Assembly (NCBI GenBank): GCA_019423265.1
Contig: JAHZBS010000091.1
Location: forward strand, 1 to 9,043
DNA length: 9,043 nt
Origin: Clostridiales bacterium
GTDB lineage: Bacteria > Bacillota_A > Clostridia > Lachnospirales > Bianqueaceae
Direction: 5' to 3'
Shown here: positions 1 through 6,430 of the stretch, piece after piece
Layout: every line of letters begins with the position of its first letter
Numbering within the stretch: the stretch's first letter is position 1
Program-made: the position numbers and the translations under genes
The notes under the pieces: generated by a model
Databases searched by the model: none
What the model saw: the letters and a program-made list of their open reading frames with translations, nothing else
Told to the model about the DNA's origin: nothing

Positions 1-859
1 TCTCGTAGGTGAAGACCTCTTCCAGCGTTAGGGGGAGAAATTCCATCAAAATCGGGGAGAGGGCCCGCAGCCTTTCGCGGGTTCGATCCTCATCCCCCCG
101 GAGGATTAGGTTGGAGACGGACCCCGATTTGGAGCAGTGCAGGACGTTGAAGGGGGCGAACAGCGCTTCGCTGTACTCGTAGGCGAAAGCAATCTGGACT
201 TTATAGAGACTAGTCTTCAGATTTTCCACTTCGTTCTGCAGGATAATGCCGCCCTTGTGGAGCATGGCCAGCTGATCGCAGGTGTCCTCCAGTTCGCGGA
301 GTGAGTGGGAGGTGATGATCGCGGTAGATTTTCGCTCCGACACGTCGCTGCACAGCAGGGACTTGATCAGGCCTCGCATAACAGGGTCGAGGCCGTCAAA
401 GGTCTCATCCATAAAGATGTATTCCGGGCGGCTGGCCAGTGCGAGGATCATGGCCGCCTGGCGGCGCATACCCTTCGACAGTGTGCTGATGGCCTTTTTA
501 CGATTGAGGCGGAACAGTTCGGTCAGTTCCCGATAGCGGTTGTAATCAAAATTTGGCTGGGTCGCAGAATAGAAGGCGGCCATTCGGTCTAGATTCGAGT
601 TGGTCAGAAAGTATACATCGTCAGGGATAAACGCGATGAGGCTTTTGACCGAGGGATTTTCAAACACAGGCTGGCCGCTCAGGGTTAGGGTTCCCTCGTC
701 GGCCTGATAGACACCGGCGGCGAGGCGCAGAAAGGTGGATTTGCCAGCGCCGTTGGAGCCGACTAAGCCGTAGATGCAGCCGTGGGGGATGGCGCAGTCT
801 AGATTATGTATGGCCGTAAATTCGCCAAAACGCTTGGTAAGGTGGGTTGCTTTAATCAC
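1..859 (-). CDS. ABC transporter ATP-binding protein, YtrB-like (3' end beyond window)
   Basis: ATPase subunit expected to power a membrane partner that is not in the window. The protein was read by translating the reverse complement; 286 codons are present with no stop. Walker A GSNGAGKST is at residues 34-42, signature LSKGM at 127-131, Walker B ending in D151-E152 (FMDE), and the switch histidine at H185 (ITSH). The usual Q-loop glutamine position reads IPDD (about 78-81), which I recall as common in YtrB-like ATPases. A C-terminal extension after about residue 215 is seen before the edge. The start is GTG at 859, giving a GTGA overlap of 4 bp with the stop of the upstream GntR gene, so translation is probably coupled. 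YtrA-type regulators typically sit directly ahead of such ABC genes and repress them. Substrate is not deducible; cell-envelope stress or drug export are possibilities only. Confidence 0.9.
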   Translation of the reverse strand, partial: MIKATHLTKRFGEFTAIHNLDCAIPHGCIYGLVGSNGAGKSTFLRLAAGVYQADEGTLTLSGQPVFENPSVKSLIAFIPDDVYFLTNSNLDRMAAFYSATQPNFDYNRYRELTELFRLNRKKAISTLSKGMRRQAAMILALASRPEYIFMDETFDGLDPVMRGLIKSLLCSDVSERKSTAIITSHSLRELEDTCDQLAMLHKGGIILQNEVENLKTSLYKVQIAFAYEYSEALFAPFNVLHCSKSGSVSNLILRGDEDRTRERLRALSPILMEFLPLTLEEVFTYE

Positions 860-1236
860 CGCTGGCCACCTTCTTCCCCATATGCCTGTTCGATCGCGTT
901 GAGGACAAGCCGTTTGTCAATACCGGCCAATCGCATATCGTATGCAAGATTCCGCACCTTCTCGAGATCTCCTAGCTTGTATTCCGCCATCCGTTCCTTG
1001 GCGGCCGGGGAAATAAAGCAGCCGCGCCCCGGGGAGGAATAGATGATGCCGCGGTGGTCCAATTCCGTGTATGCCTTTTGGATTGTGTTGGGATTGACGG
1101 AAAGATCCATGGATAAACTGCGGACGGATGGTATCTGATCTCCCGGCGACAATATGCCGGTGAGGATAAATTTTTCAAATTGGGCAACCAGCTGCTCATA
1201 GACGGGACAGCGGGACTGTGAGTCAATGGCGAACAT
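856..1236 (-). CDS. GntR-family transcriptional regulator, YtrA subfamily
   Basis: Small (126 aa) DNA-binding repressor, likely of its own operon with the ABC ATPase that follows with a 4-bp overlap. The winged helix-turn-helix covers about residues 10-75, with the subfamily hallmarks PSVRSLSMDLSVNPNTIQKAY (recognition helix region, about 36-56) and a wing at SSPGRGCF (67-74). The C-terminal tail of about 50 residues is a short helical dimerisation segment, as in the YtrA subfamily, and is too small for the FadR or HutC effector domains. The ATG at 1236 is preceded by AAAGGAG at 1241-1247, with a 4-nt gap, slightly short. A sigma-A promoter (1299-1327) and overlapping dyads (1259-1304) lie upstream, so autoregulation is likely. 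The inducing ligand cannot be read from the sequence. Confidence 0.93.
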   Translation of the reverse strand: MFAIDSQSRCPVYEQLVAQFEKFILTGILSPGDQIPSVRSLSMDLSVNPNTIQKAYTELDHRGIIYSSPGRGCFISPAAKERMAEYKLGDLEKVRNLAYDMRLAGIDKRLVLNAIEQAYGEEGGQR

Positions 1237-1258
1237 GGGACTCCTTTCGTTTGCAGTG

Positions 1259-1304
1259 CAACTGTATCAAGTGTCTTAGGTGTCATAATACAGTTGTTAT
1301 GATA
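1259..1304. promoter_or_regulatory. Nested operator dyads of the GntR/ABC operon
   Basis: Two overlapping inverted repeats are seen. One has perfect 9-bp arms CAACTGTAT (1259-1267) and ATACAGTTG (1288-1296), centres 29 bp apart. The other pairs TGTCATAA (1281-1288) with TTATGATA (1297-1304), 7 of 8 positions matching, and covers the -10 box. Their placement over the -10 box and start of transcription fits repression by the adjacent YtrA-type regulator. Which dyad is bound is not known. Confidence 0.55.
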
Positions 1305-1327
1305 GCACAGGGGTGAAAAAAAGTCAA
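1299..1327 (-). promoter_or_regulatory. Sigma-A promoter of the GntR/ABC operon
   Basis: On the minus strand, -35 TTGACT (1322-1327) and -10 TATCAT (1299-1304) are separated by 17 nt, each 5 of 6 to consensus. Predicted start of transcription is near 1292, giving a leader of about 55 nt. The -35 box overlaps the U-tract and stem base of the upstream aldolase terminator. Confidence 0.75.
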
Positions 1328-1374
1328 TGAAAAAGAGATGCAGTCAACAATACGTTTGCATCTCTTTTTCATTG
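1316..1374 (-). terminator. Rho-independent terminator of the aldolase gene
   Basis: An 18-bp perfect inverted repeat pairs 1325-1342 with 1357-1374 around a 14-nt loop. Read on the minus strand it is followed, after AC, by seven T residues (1316-1322). It lies about 70 nt past the aldolase stop codon. The stem is AT-rich, so efficiency is uncertain. On the plus strand no T-run follows. Confidence 0.75.
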
Positions 1375-1442
1375 GGTTTATATTGCGATAATGGACCGGT
1401 GCGCCGCAGGGGACGCTGCACACCATTCCAGCTGATGGGCGG

Positions 1443-2408
1443 TTATTTCTTTTGAACCAGATGTACGGCAAAACCGCCGAACTCCTCCCGCAGATAGATG
1501 GCCACCAAGCGGCCCTTGGCATCGTATTTTGCGGATGACTCATTGAACGCTACGCCCTGAGAGCGCAGATAGGCAACGGCTCTGGCAATATAATTGGTGC
1601 TGATGGCGATATGCCCTTTCTCACCGAGATAGGGGGTCTTCATGACCTCGACATACGATCCGGTAAAGATAGAACTGTTGCCAGGCTTATACTCAAATCC
1701 GAATACAGTGGAGAAGAGCTTCGCAATGGAGGCGGCTTCCTCCTCATTCCCCGCATTAATGCCCACATGGGCCAGCTCAAACCCCAGCATGGTCTTGACA
1801 GCTGTGCGAGTCAACTCCCGTATGCCATCATAATCGCCGGCGGACAAAAGTTCTGGGGGAACCATCCAAGATCCGCCGCACGCAATGATCTTATCGAAGG
1901 ATAGATACTCGTTTAAGTTCTTTGCGTTAACGCCCCCGGTGGGCATAAATTTGACTTGGGTGTATGGCGCTGCCATGGCTTTGATGGCCTTGATTCCGCC
2001 ATTGACCTCAGCGGGAAAGAACTTAACCACGTCCAGACCCAGCTCCAGGGCCCGCTCAATATCAGAGGGGGTGGCGGTGCCCGGTGTGATGGGGACGTTC
2101 TTATCGAGACAGTACTGCACGATTCTGGGGTTCAGGCCAGGACTGACGATAAACTTCGCCCCGGCGGAGACTGCGCGGTCAACCTGATCCGTCGTCAGAA
2201 CGGTTCCCGCGCCCACCAGCATGTCCGGGACGGCCTGCGCAATTCTGCGAATGGATTCCTCCGCCTGGGCTGTCCGGAAGGTAATCTCTGCGCAGGGAAG
2301 GCCCCCCTCGCACAAAGCCTTGGCCAGAGGGACAGCCGTCTCCGGGTCGTCGATTTTAATGACGGGAACTATGCCAATGGCCGATATCTTTTCTAAAATT
2401 TCATGCAT
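1443..2408 (-). CDS. eda: KDPG/KHG aldolase fused to a C-terminal VOC (glyoxalase-like) domain
   Basis: Class I Schiff-base aldolase that cleaves 2-keto-3-deoxy-6-phosphogluconate to pyruvate and glyceraldehyde 3-phosphate (Entner-Doudoroff and hexuronate breakdown) and may also act on 4-hydroxy-2-oxoglutarate. Residues 1-208 are a full KDPG aldolase: E41 and R45 in AEITFRT, T69 in GAGTVLT, and the Schiff-base lysine K129 in VVKFFPAE. These match E. coli Eda E45, R49, T73 and K133 with a constant offset of four. Residues 210-321 resemble a VOC fold (start AHVGINAG, middle KGHIAI, end GGFAVHLVQKK); H214 and H266 are candidate metal ligands, but a full ligand set is not obvious. I recall this fusion in clostridial homologues of about 320 aa. 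The ATG at 2408 is chosen because AGGAGG lies at 2419-2424; an in-frame GTG at 2438 would lie upstream of that site. It is divergent from an IclR-family regulator that probably controls it. Confidence 0.93.
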   Translation of the reverse strand: MHEILEKISAIGIVPVIKIDDPETAVPLAKALCEGGLPCAEITFRTAQAEESIRRIAQAVPDMLVGAGTVLTTDQVDRAVSAGAKFIVSPGLNPRIVQYCLDKNVPITPGTATPSDIERALELGLDVVKFFPAEVNGGIKAIKAMAAPYTQVKFMPTGGVNAKNLNEYLSFDKIIACGGSWMVPPELLSAGDYDGIRELTRTAVKTMLGFELAHVGINAGNEEEAASIAKLFSTVFGFEYKPGNSSIFTGSYVEVMKTPYLGEKGHIAISTNYIARAVAYLRSQGVAFNESSAKYDAKGRLVAIYLREEFGGFAVHLVQKK

Positions 2409-2431
2409 GAGATGGCATCCTCCTTTTGTTT

Positions 2432-2458
2432 GTTTCACGATATGAAACGAGGTTTCAT
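2432..2458. promoter_or_regulatory. KdgR-like operator cluster in the aldolase leader
   Basis: Three alternating half-sites are seen: GTTTCA (2432-2437), TGAAAC (2443-2448) and GTTTCA (2452-2457). They form two overlapping palindromes, GTTTCA-5-TGAAAC and the perfect ATGAAAC-GAG-GTTTCAT (2442-2458). The second resembles the TGAAA/TTTCA boxes of IclR-family KdgR regulators. The cluster sits about 15-41 nt downstream of the aldolase transcription start, where a bound repressor would block the polymerase. Binding by the adjacent IclR protein is inferred. Confidence 0.6.
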
Positions 2459-2479
2459 CATAAAGAACGATCTTCTTTT

Positions 2480-2507
2480 ATTATATAGTTTTTTATAGCA
2501 AAGTCAA
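2480..2507 (-). promoter_or_regulatory. Promoter of the KDPG aldolase gene
   Basis: Minus-strand -35 TTGACT (2502-2507) and perfect -10 TATAAT (2480-2485) are 16 nt apart. The predicted start near 2473 gives a 65-nt leader that contains the half-site cluster. Confidence 0.8.
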
Positions 2508-2553
2508 GAGATTTTTAGATTTTCCTTTGGGAAGAATGGGAGACGCCATCGGC

Positions 2554-2581
2554 TTGACAGCGTTTCATAATGTGGTATACT
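2554..2581 (+). promoter_or_regulatory. Promoter of the IclR-family regulator gene
   Basis: Perfect -35 TTGACA (2554-2559) and -10 TATACT (2576-2581) are 16 nt apart. A further GTTTCA half-site (2562-2567) lies in the spacer, suggesting weak or partial autoregulation. Confidence 0.8.
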
Positions 2582-2613
2582 AATAGTGGAAAACCGAGAA
2601 AGGAAGGACGCGC

Positions 2614-3393
2614 ATGGATAAGAAAGAAAACCCTGCTGTCGTTCAGTCAGTGGAGCGGACTTTTATGATCATAGAGGAGTTAGGCCGTGTGTCCGGCGGG
2701 GTGGCCCTTGGGGATCTGAGCGGCAGGGTGGGACTGCATAAAAGTACGGTGCATCGCCTGTTGACCTGTCTGGCCGCCATGGGGTATGTCACGCAGGATT
2801 CCTTTACCGGACGCTACCGCCTCAGCCTTAAGCTTTTTGAAGTCGCAGGGAGGGCTGTCAATAGCTTGGATATTGTGTCCGCCGCTAAGCCGCACCTGGA
2901 TCGGCTCAGCGCTACGTGTGGCGAGGCTGTACACCTTGTCATCCGGGATGGGGTGGATATGATTTATGTGTATAAGGTGGATGCCAATGTGAACAGCATT
3001 CGCATGTCTTCCTCTGTGGGCCTGCGGATTCCCATGTACTGCACGGGTGTGGGAAAGGCGGTGTTGGCCGGGTGTTCCCAGGAAGAGGTAAGGCAAATCT
3101 GGGACGCCAGCGACATTCGCTCTTTAACCCCCAGCACGATTACGGATCTAACGGCGCTGCAAGAGCAGTTGGAGCTTGTCCGCCAGAGGGGCTACGCTGT
3201 GGATGACGAGGAGAATGAGCCAGGTGTTCGGTGCGTGGCAGTGGCTCTGCCCCAAATGCTCGGAGGGCCGCCGGCGGCCTATAGCATATCGGCGCCGTCC
3301 ATGCGGATGCGCGATGAGCAGATTCGACAGTTTGCAGCGCTGGCATTGCAGGCGAAGGAAGGGATTTTGCACGATCTTGGCGTTTCGCCTTGA
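2614..3393 (+). CDS. IclR-family transcriptional regulator (KdgR-like by context)
   Basis: DNA-binding regulator of 259 aa, the usual IclR length. The N-terminal winged helix-turn-helix spans about residues 8-70, with a recognition helix at LHKSTVHRLLTCL (41-53) and a wing at TGRYRLS (65-71). The GAF-like effector domain follows from about 85 to 250 and includes the family stretch YCTGVGKAVLA (142-152) and a GYAVDDEE segment near 194. The ATG at 2614 has GGAAGG six nt upstream. It is transcribed away from the KDPG aldolase gene across a shared region with TGAAAC/GTTTCA half-sites, so the likely role is control of keto-deoxy-sugar acid catabolism, probably relieved by KDG or KDPG. The effector is inferred from context, not from residues. 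Other IclR subgroups (aromatic or glyoxylate metabolism) cannot be excluded. Confidence 0.92.
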   Translation: MDKKENPAVVQSVERTFMIIEELGRVSGGVALGDLSGRVGLHKSTVHRLLTCLAAMGYVTQDSFTGRYRLSLKLFEVAGRAVNSLDIVSAAKPHLDRLSATCGEAVHLVIRDGVDMIYVYKVDANVNSIRMSSSVGLRIPMYCTGVGKAVLAGCSQEEVRQIWDASDIRSLTPSTITDLTALQEQLELVRQRGYAVDDEENEPGVRCVAVALPQMLGGPPAAYSISAPSMRMRDEQIRQFAALALQAKEGILHDLGVSP

Positions 3394-3417
3394 CAGCCTA
3401 TCCCTTTATGATATAAT
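3390..3417 (+). promoter_or_regulatory. Promoter of thrS, overlapping the iclR stop codon
   Basis: Perfect -35 TTGACA (3390-3395) and perfect -10 TATAAT (3412-3417), 16 nt apart. The TGA stop of the IclR gene (3391-3393) lies inside the -35 box. The predicted start near 3424 leaves a leader of about 30 nt. Confidence 0.85.
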
Positions 3418-3452
3418 TACGCTGCCGCAGGAGCAGCAGAATGGAGGTTGGA

Positions 3453-5390
3453 ATGAAGATCACATTAAAAGATGGCGTTGTCATGGAGCTGGGTACACCC
3501 GCTACCGTCATTGAGATCGCCAGAGCTATCAGTGAGGGACTGGAGCGGAATGCCTGCGCTGGTCTCGTCAATGGACAGGTTGTAGATTTGCGCACGGCCG
3601 TCTCGGAGGACGCGCAGGTGGAGATTCTGACATTTCAGGATGAGGAAGGGAAAAAAGCCTTCCGCCATACGGCGTCCCATATATTAGCCCAGGCGGTCAA
3701 GCGGCTGTATCCGCAGACGAAATTGGCCATCGGCCCGGCGATTGAAAATGGGTTCTACTACGATTTCGACAGGGAACAGGCCTTTACGCAGGAAGAGTTG
3801 GACGCCATTGAAAAGGAAATGAAGAAGATCGTCAAGGAGGGCTTGGCGCTGGAGCGGTTTGAGCTGCCCCGCGAGGAGGCTTTGGCGCTCATGCGAGAGA
3901 GGGACGAGCCCTATAAGGTGGAGCTTATTGAGGATTTGCCGGAGGATGCACATTTGTCGTTCTATAAGCAGGGGGATTTTGTTGATCTCTGCGCAGGTCC
4001 ACATCTCATGAATACCAGGCCTGTAAAGGCGTTTAAGCTGACGGCAGTGGCGGGCGCGTATTGGCGCGGCAGCGAGAAGAATAAGATGCTCTCCAGAATT
4101 TATGGGACCGCCTTTACAAAGACATCGGATCTGGAGGCCTATCTGGAGCAGGTGGAGGAAGCGAAAAAGCGAGACCACAATAAGTTGGGCCGGGAGCTTG
4201 GCATTTTTACCACTGTGGATTATGTGGGACAGGGGCTTCCTATATTGTTGCCCAAGGGAGCCAAAATCTTTCAGACCTTATCGCGGTTTGTTGAGGATGA
4301 GGAGGAGAGAAGAGGGTACCTGTTGACAAAAACCCCGTACATGGCGAAAAGCGATCTTTACAAGATATCGGGCCATTGGGATCACTATCAGGATGGCATG
4401 TTTATTCTGGGCGATGAGGAGAAGGATAAAGAGGTGTTCGCTCTGCGGCCGATGACGTGTCCGTTCCAATTTCAAGCCTATCTCAACGAAATGCGCAGCT
4501 ACCGGGATTTGCCCATGCGGCTTGCGGAGACTTCGACTCTGTTTCGAAATGAGGCGTCCGGCGAGATGCACGGCCTGATTCGAGTTCGCCAGTTCACTAT
4601 ATCCGAAGGGCACCTCATGTGTACGCCGGAGCAATTGCAGGATGAATTTGCGGGCTGCCTGGATCTGGCAAATTATATGCTGAAAACTCTCGGGCTGGAC
4701 GAGGATGTGTCCTACCGGTTCTCCAAGTGGGACCCCGACAATAAAGAGAAATATATTGGTTCGGCGGACGAATGGGAAGCGGTTCAGGGAAAGATGAAGG
4801 AGATTCTGGATTCCCTTTCGCTCGTCTATACGGAGGCGGAGGGAGAGGCGGCCTTCTATGGACCGAAGTTGGATATTCAGATCCGCAACGTCCACGGCAA
4901 GGAGGATACGCTCATTACCATACAGATTGATTTTCAGCTGGCAGAGCGGTTTGGCATGGAGTATATCGACAAAGACGGACAGAAGAAGTATCCGTATATC
5001 ATTCATCGCACGTCCATCGGCTGCTATGAGAGGACAATCGCACTGCTGATTGAAAAATATGCCGGCGCTTTCCCGACATGGCTGGCTCCGGTGCAGGCCA
5101 AGGTGCTGCCCATATCGGAGAAGGTTATGGACCGGGCCGACGAGGTGCTGGCGGCCTTGAAGAAAGCGGGAATCCGGGCTGAATTGGACGATCGGGCGGA
5201 GAAGATTGGGTATAAGATCCGGGATGCGCGCCTGAATAAAATTCCCTATATGGTGATTCTGGGACAGAAGGAGGCGGAGGACGGTACCGTTTCCGTGCGC
5301 AGCCGTGGGCAGGGAGAATTGGGGTCCATGGAGCTGGATGCGTGTGTCAATATGATTTTGGAGGATATCCGGGAAAAGCGCAAACCGTAA
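3453..5390 (+). CDS. thrS: Threonine--tRNA ligase
   Basis: Class II synthetase that charges tRNA-Thr with threonine in the cytoplasm. 645 aa with the complete bacterial domain order: TGS domain (about 1-62), editing domain with H72-xxx-H76 and C180/H184, catalytic core, and anticodon-binding domain from about 545. Motif 2 centres on R365 (STLFRNE) and motif 3 on GCYERTIALL (523-532). The zinc ligands are C335, H387 and H518, matching E. coli C334, H385 and H511. The usual MNCPGH motif reads MTCPFQ here, with EGHLMC and RVRQF instead of DAHIFC and RVRGF. This marks a divergent ThrRS type rather than damage, since metal and editing residues are intact. The ATG at 3453 follows GGAGG by 5 nt; an in-frame ATG at 3441 would overlap that site. 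It has its own promoter at 3390-3417. Confidence 0.97.
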   Translation: MKITLKDGVVMELGTPATVIEIARAISEGLERNACAGLVNGQVVDLRTAVSEDAQVEILTFQDEEGKKAFRHTASHILAQAVKRLYPQTKLAIGPAIENGFYYDFDREQAFTQEELDAIEKEMKKIVKEGLALERFELPREEALALMRERDEPYKVELIEDLPEDAHLSFYKQGDFVDLCAGPHLMNTRPVKAFKLTAVAGAYWRGSEKNKMLSRIYGTAFTKTSDLEAYLEQVEEAKKRDHNKLGRELGIFTTVDYVGQGLPILLPKGAKIFQTLSRFVEDEEERRGYLLTKTPYMAKSDLYKISGHWDHYQDGMFILGDEEKDKEVFALRPMTCPFQFQAYLNEMRSYRDLPMRLAETSTLFRNEASGEMHGLIRVRQFTISEGHLMCTPEQLQDEFAGCLDLANYMLKTLGLDEDVSYRFSKWDPDNKEKYIGSADEWEAVQGKMKEILDSLSLVYTEAEGEAAFYGPKLDIQIRNVHGKEDTLITIQIDFQLAERFGMEYIDKDGQKKYPYIIHRTSIGCYERTIALLIEKYAGAFPTWLAPVQAKVLPISEKVMDRADEVLAALKKAGIRAELDDRAEKIGYKIRDARLNKIPYMVILGQKEAEDGTVSVRSRGQGELGSMELDACVNMILEDIREKRKP

Positions 5391-5403
5391 GCAGTTTTCA
5401 ATA

Positions 5404-5441
5404 AAGGGAGGAGGCGCGGCGCAAGCCATGCCTCCTCCCTT
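5404..5441. terminator. Hairpin between convergent thrS and G3E operon
   Basis: A 12-bp perfect inverted repeat pairs 5404-5415 with 5430-5441. Inside it GGC (5418-5420) pairs with GCC (5425-5427) around GCAA, a GNRA-type tetraloop. It lies 13 nt after the thrS stop and 21 nt after the stop of the opposing operon. Neither side has a good T-run (CCCTTGCG on plus, CCCTTTATTG on minus), so termination is plausible in both directions but not certain. Confidence 0.6.
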
Positions 5442-5462
5442 GCGAAGTAAGGATTTGTAATC

Positions 5463-6407
5463 TCAATAGAATGTGGCCACTTCCTGGGCCGGCGCTTGGG
5501 TCTTCTCCATGGACAAGACCGTAAGGATGGGCCCCTTGCGGCCGTAGAGCTTGTGGAACTTGATGTCGATGCGCAGGCGCATAGTATACCAGACGGCATT
5601 TTCCGGCATCTGGCCCTTGTCGCACTGGGCCAAAAAGCTGGCGAACTGAATATCAGCTTCGCAGCAGGTCATCACGTGGCGGCCAAATGCGAAAGCGCCT
5701 GGCGGCAATCGCCGGCTAAGTGCCGCGATCCCTTTATATTCCACAATCTTGCCGTTATACTTCTTCGGCTCCTCTGTCACATCCCGGAACCACAGAGCGT
5801 AATCCTCATCCTCGATCTGAATGACCGGCGCGTTTAGATCAAAGGGCAGCGGATCTTCAATGTCGTCATTCTTGACTTCGCCATTTTCATATTCATATGC
5901 GATGTTAGCCCGGCGGCTTATGCCGCGGACAATCTTATGAAAATCCATTGGATCCATATCGCCGGTAAATCGATTGAAGATCACGATATCGCAGTTGGCC
6001 AGCTTGTCCACCACTAGGCTTCGAAGATTGGAGTTATATCCCAAGAAAGTACCCGCATCGGCAAACATGAATCTCTGGTAGACAGTCCAGGAATCGGGCA
6101 TGGAATTGAATAGGGAACTGAGCTGCCACATGCCATTGTACTCCACCAGGACACGGGTTGCTTTGTGTTTATCCGCCAGATACTCCAACACCTTGGGCGT
6201 CAGATCGGACTCGTTCTCGATAGGTTCGATCCAAATATTTTTCATATGCGGAAGTGTTACATCATATTCCTCTTCCCCCTCCTCGCAGAGAAGCAAAAGA
6301 GTCCGCTCTCCCTCATTGAATCGAGGGTCCGACAGCGTTCCCTGGATGAACTTTGTCTTACCCGCCTCCAAAAATCCTGTAAACAGGTAAACCGGCATAT
6401 CTTCCAT
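5463..6407 (-). CDS. Divergent G3E (COG0523-like) P-loop protein fused to a TIGR03943/DUF1980-like domain
   Basis: 314 aa, second gene of a two-gene operon. The N-terminal half is a G3E P-loop domain: Walker A GFLEAGKT (11-18), an acidic switch segment CEEGEEEYD (41-49) where COG0523 proteins have ENEFGE, and VEYNGM (88-93), which keeps the ExxG pattern of EPSG. The CxCC metal motif of COG0523 is missing, and the NKxD guanine-recognition motif is replaced by NRFT (145-148). The C-terminal part (about 196-310) matches the soluble domain of TIGR03943/DUF1980 proteins, with the tell-tale RHVMTCCEAD (243-252); C248-C249 could bind metal. TIGR03943 proteins normally have N-terminal membrane helices and accompany a DUF318 permease; neither is here. 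The ATG at 6407 is 7 nt after GGGGAGGG. It lies 23 nt behind the partner GTPase. A role in metal handling is inferred; nucleotide hydrolysis is doubtful. Confidence 0.8.
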   Translation of the reverse strand: MEDMPVYLFTGFLEAGKTKFIQGTLSDPRFNEGERTLLLLCEEGEEEYDVTLPHMKNIWIEPIENESDLTPKVLEYLADKHKATRVLVEYNGMWQLSSLFNSMPDSWTVYQRFMFADAGTFLGYNSNLRSLVVDKLANCDIVIFNRFTGDMDPMDFHKIVRGISRRANIAYEYENGEVKNDDIEDPLPFDLNAPVIQIEDEDYALWFRDVTEEPKKYNGKIVEYKGIAALSRRLPPGAFAFGRHVMTCCEADIQFASFLAQCDKGQMPENAVWYTMRLRIDIKFHKLYGRKGPILTVLSMEKTQAPAQEVATFY

Positions 6408-6430
6408 TGCTTGTCCCTCCCCGTCAAAAG

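Noticed and set aside
1392..1430. Imperfect hairpin just after the aldolase stop codon (12 of 16 pairs)
   Set aside because: It has several mismatches and no T-run; the perfect 18-bp stem with T-run at 1316-1374 is the better terminator.
2409..2438. Longer aldolase start at GTG 2438
   Set aside because: That start would lie upstream of the AGGAGG site (2419-2424) and within an operator half-site; ATG at 2408 has correct spacing and matches the family N-terminus.
3394..3452. Possible T-box riboswitch ahead of thrS
   Set aside because: The gap is only 59 nt, far too short for a T-box specifier stem and antiterminator, and no such bulge sequence is seen.
4278..5429. Long open frame of about 383 codons on the minus strand inside thrS
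   Set aside because: It is the antisense shadow of thrS, with composition and no motif of its own; the plus-strand thrS has all catalytic and editing residues.
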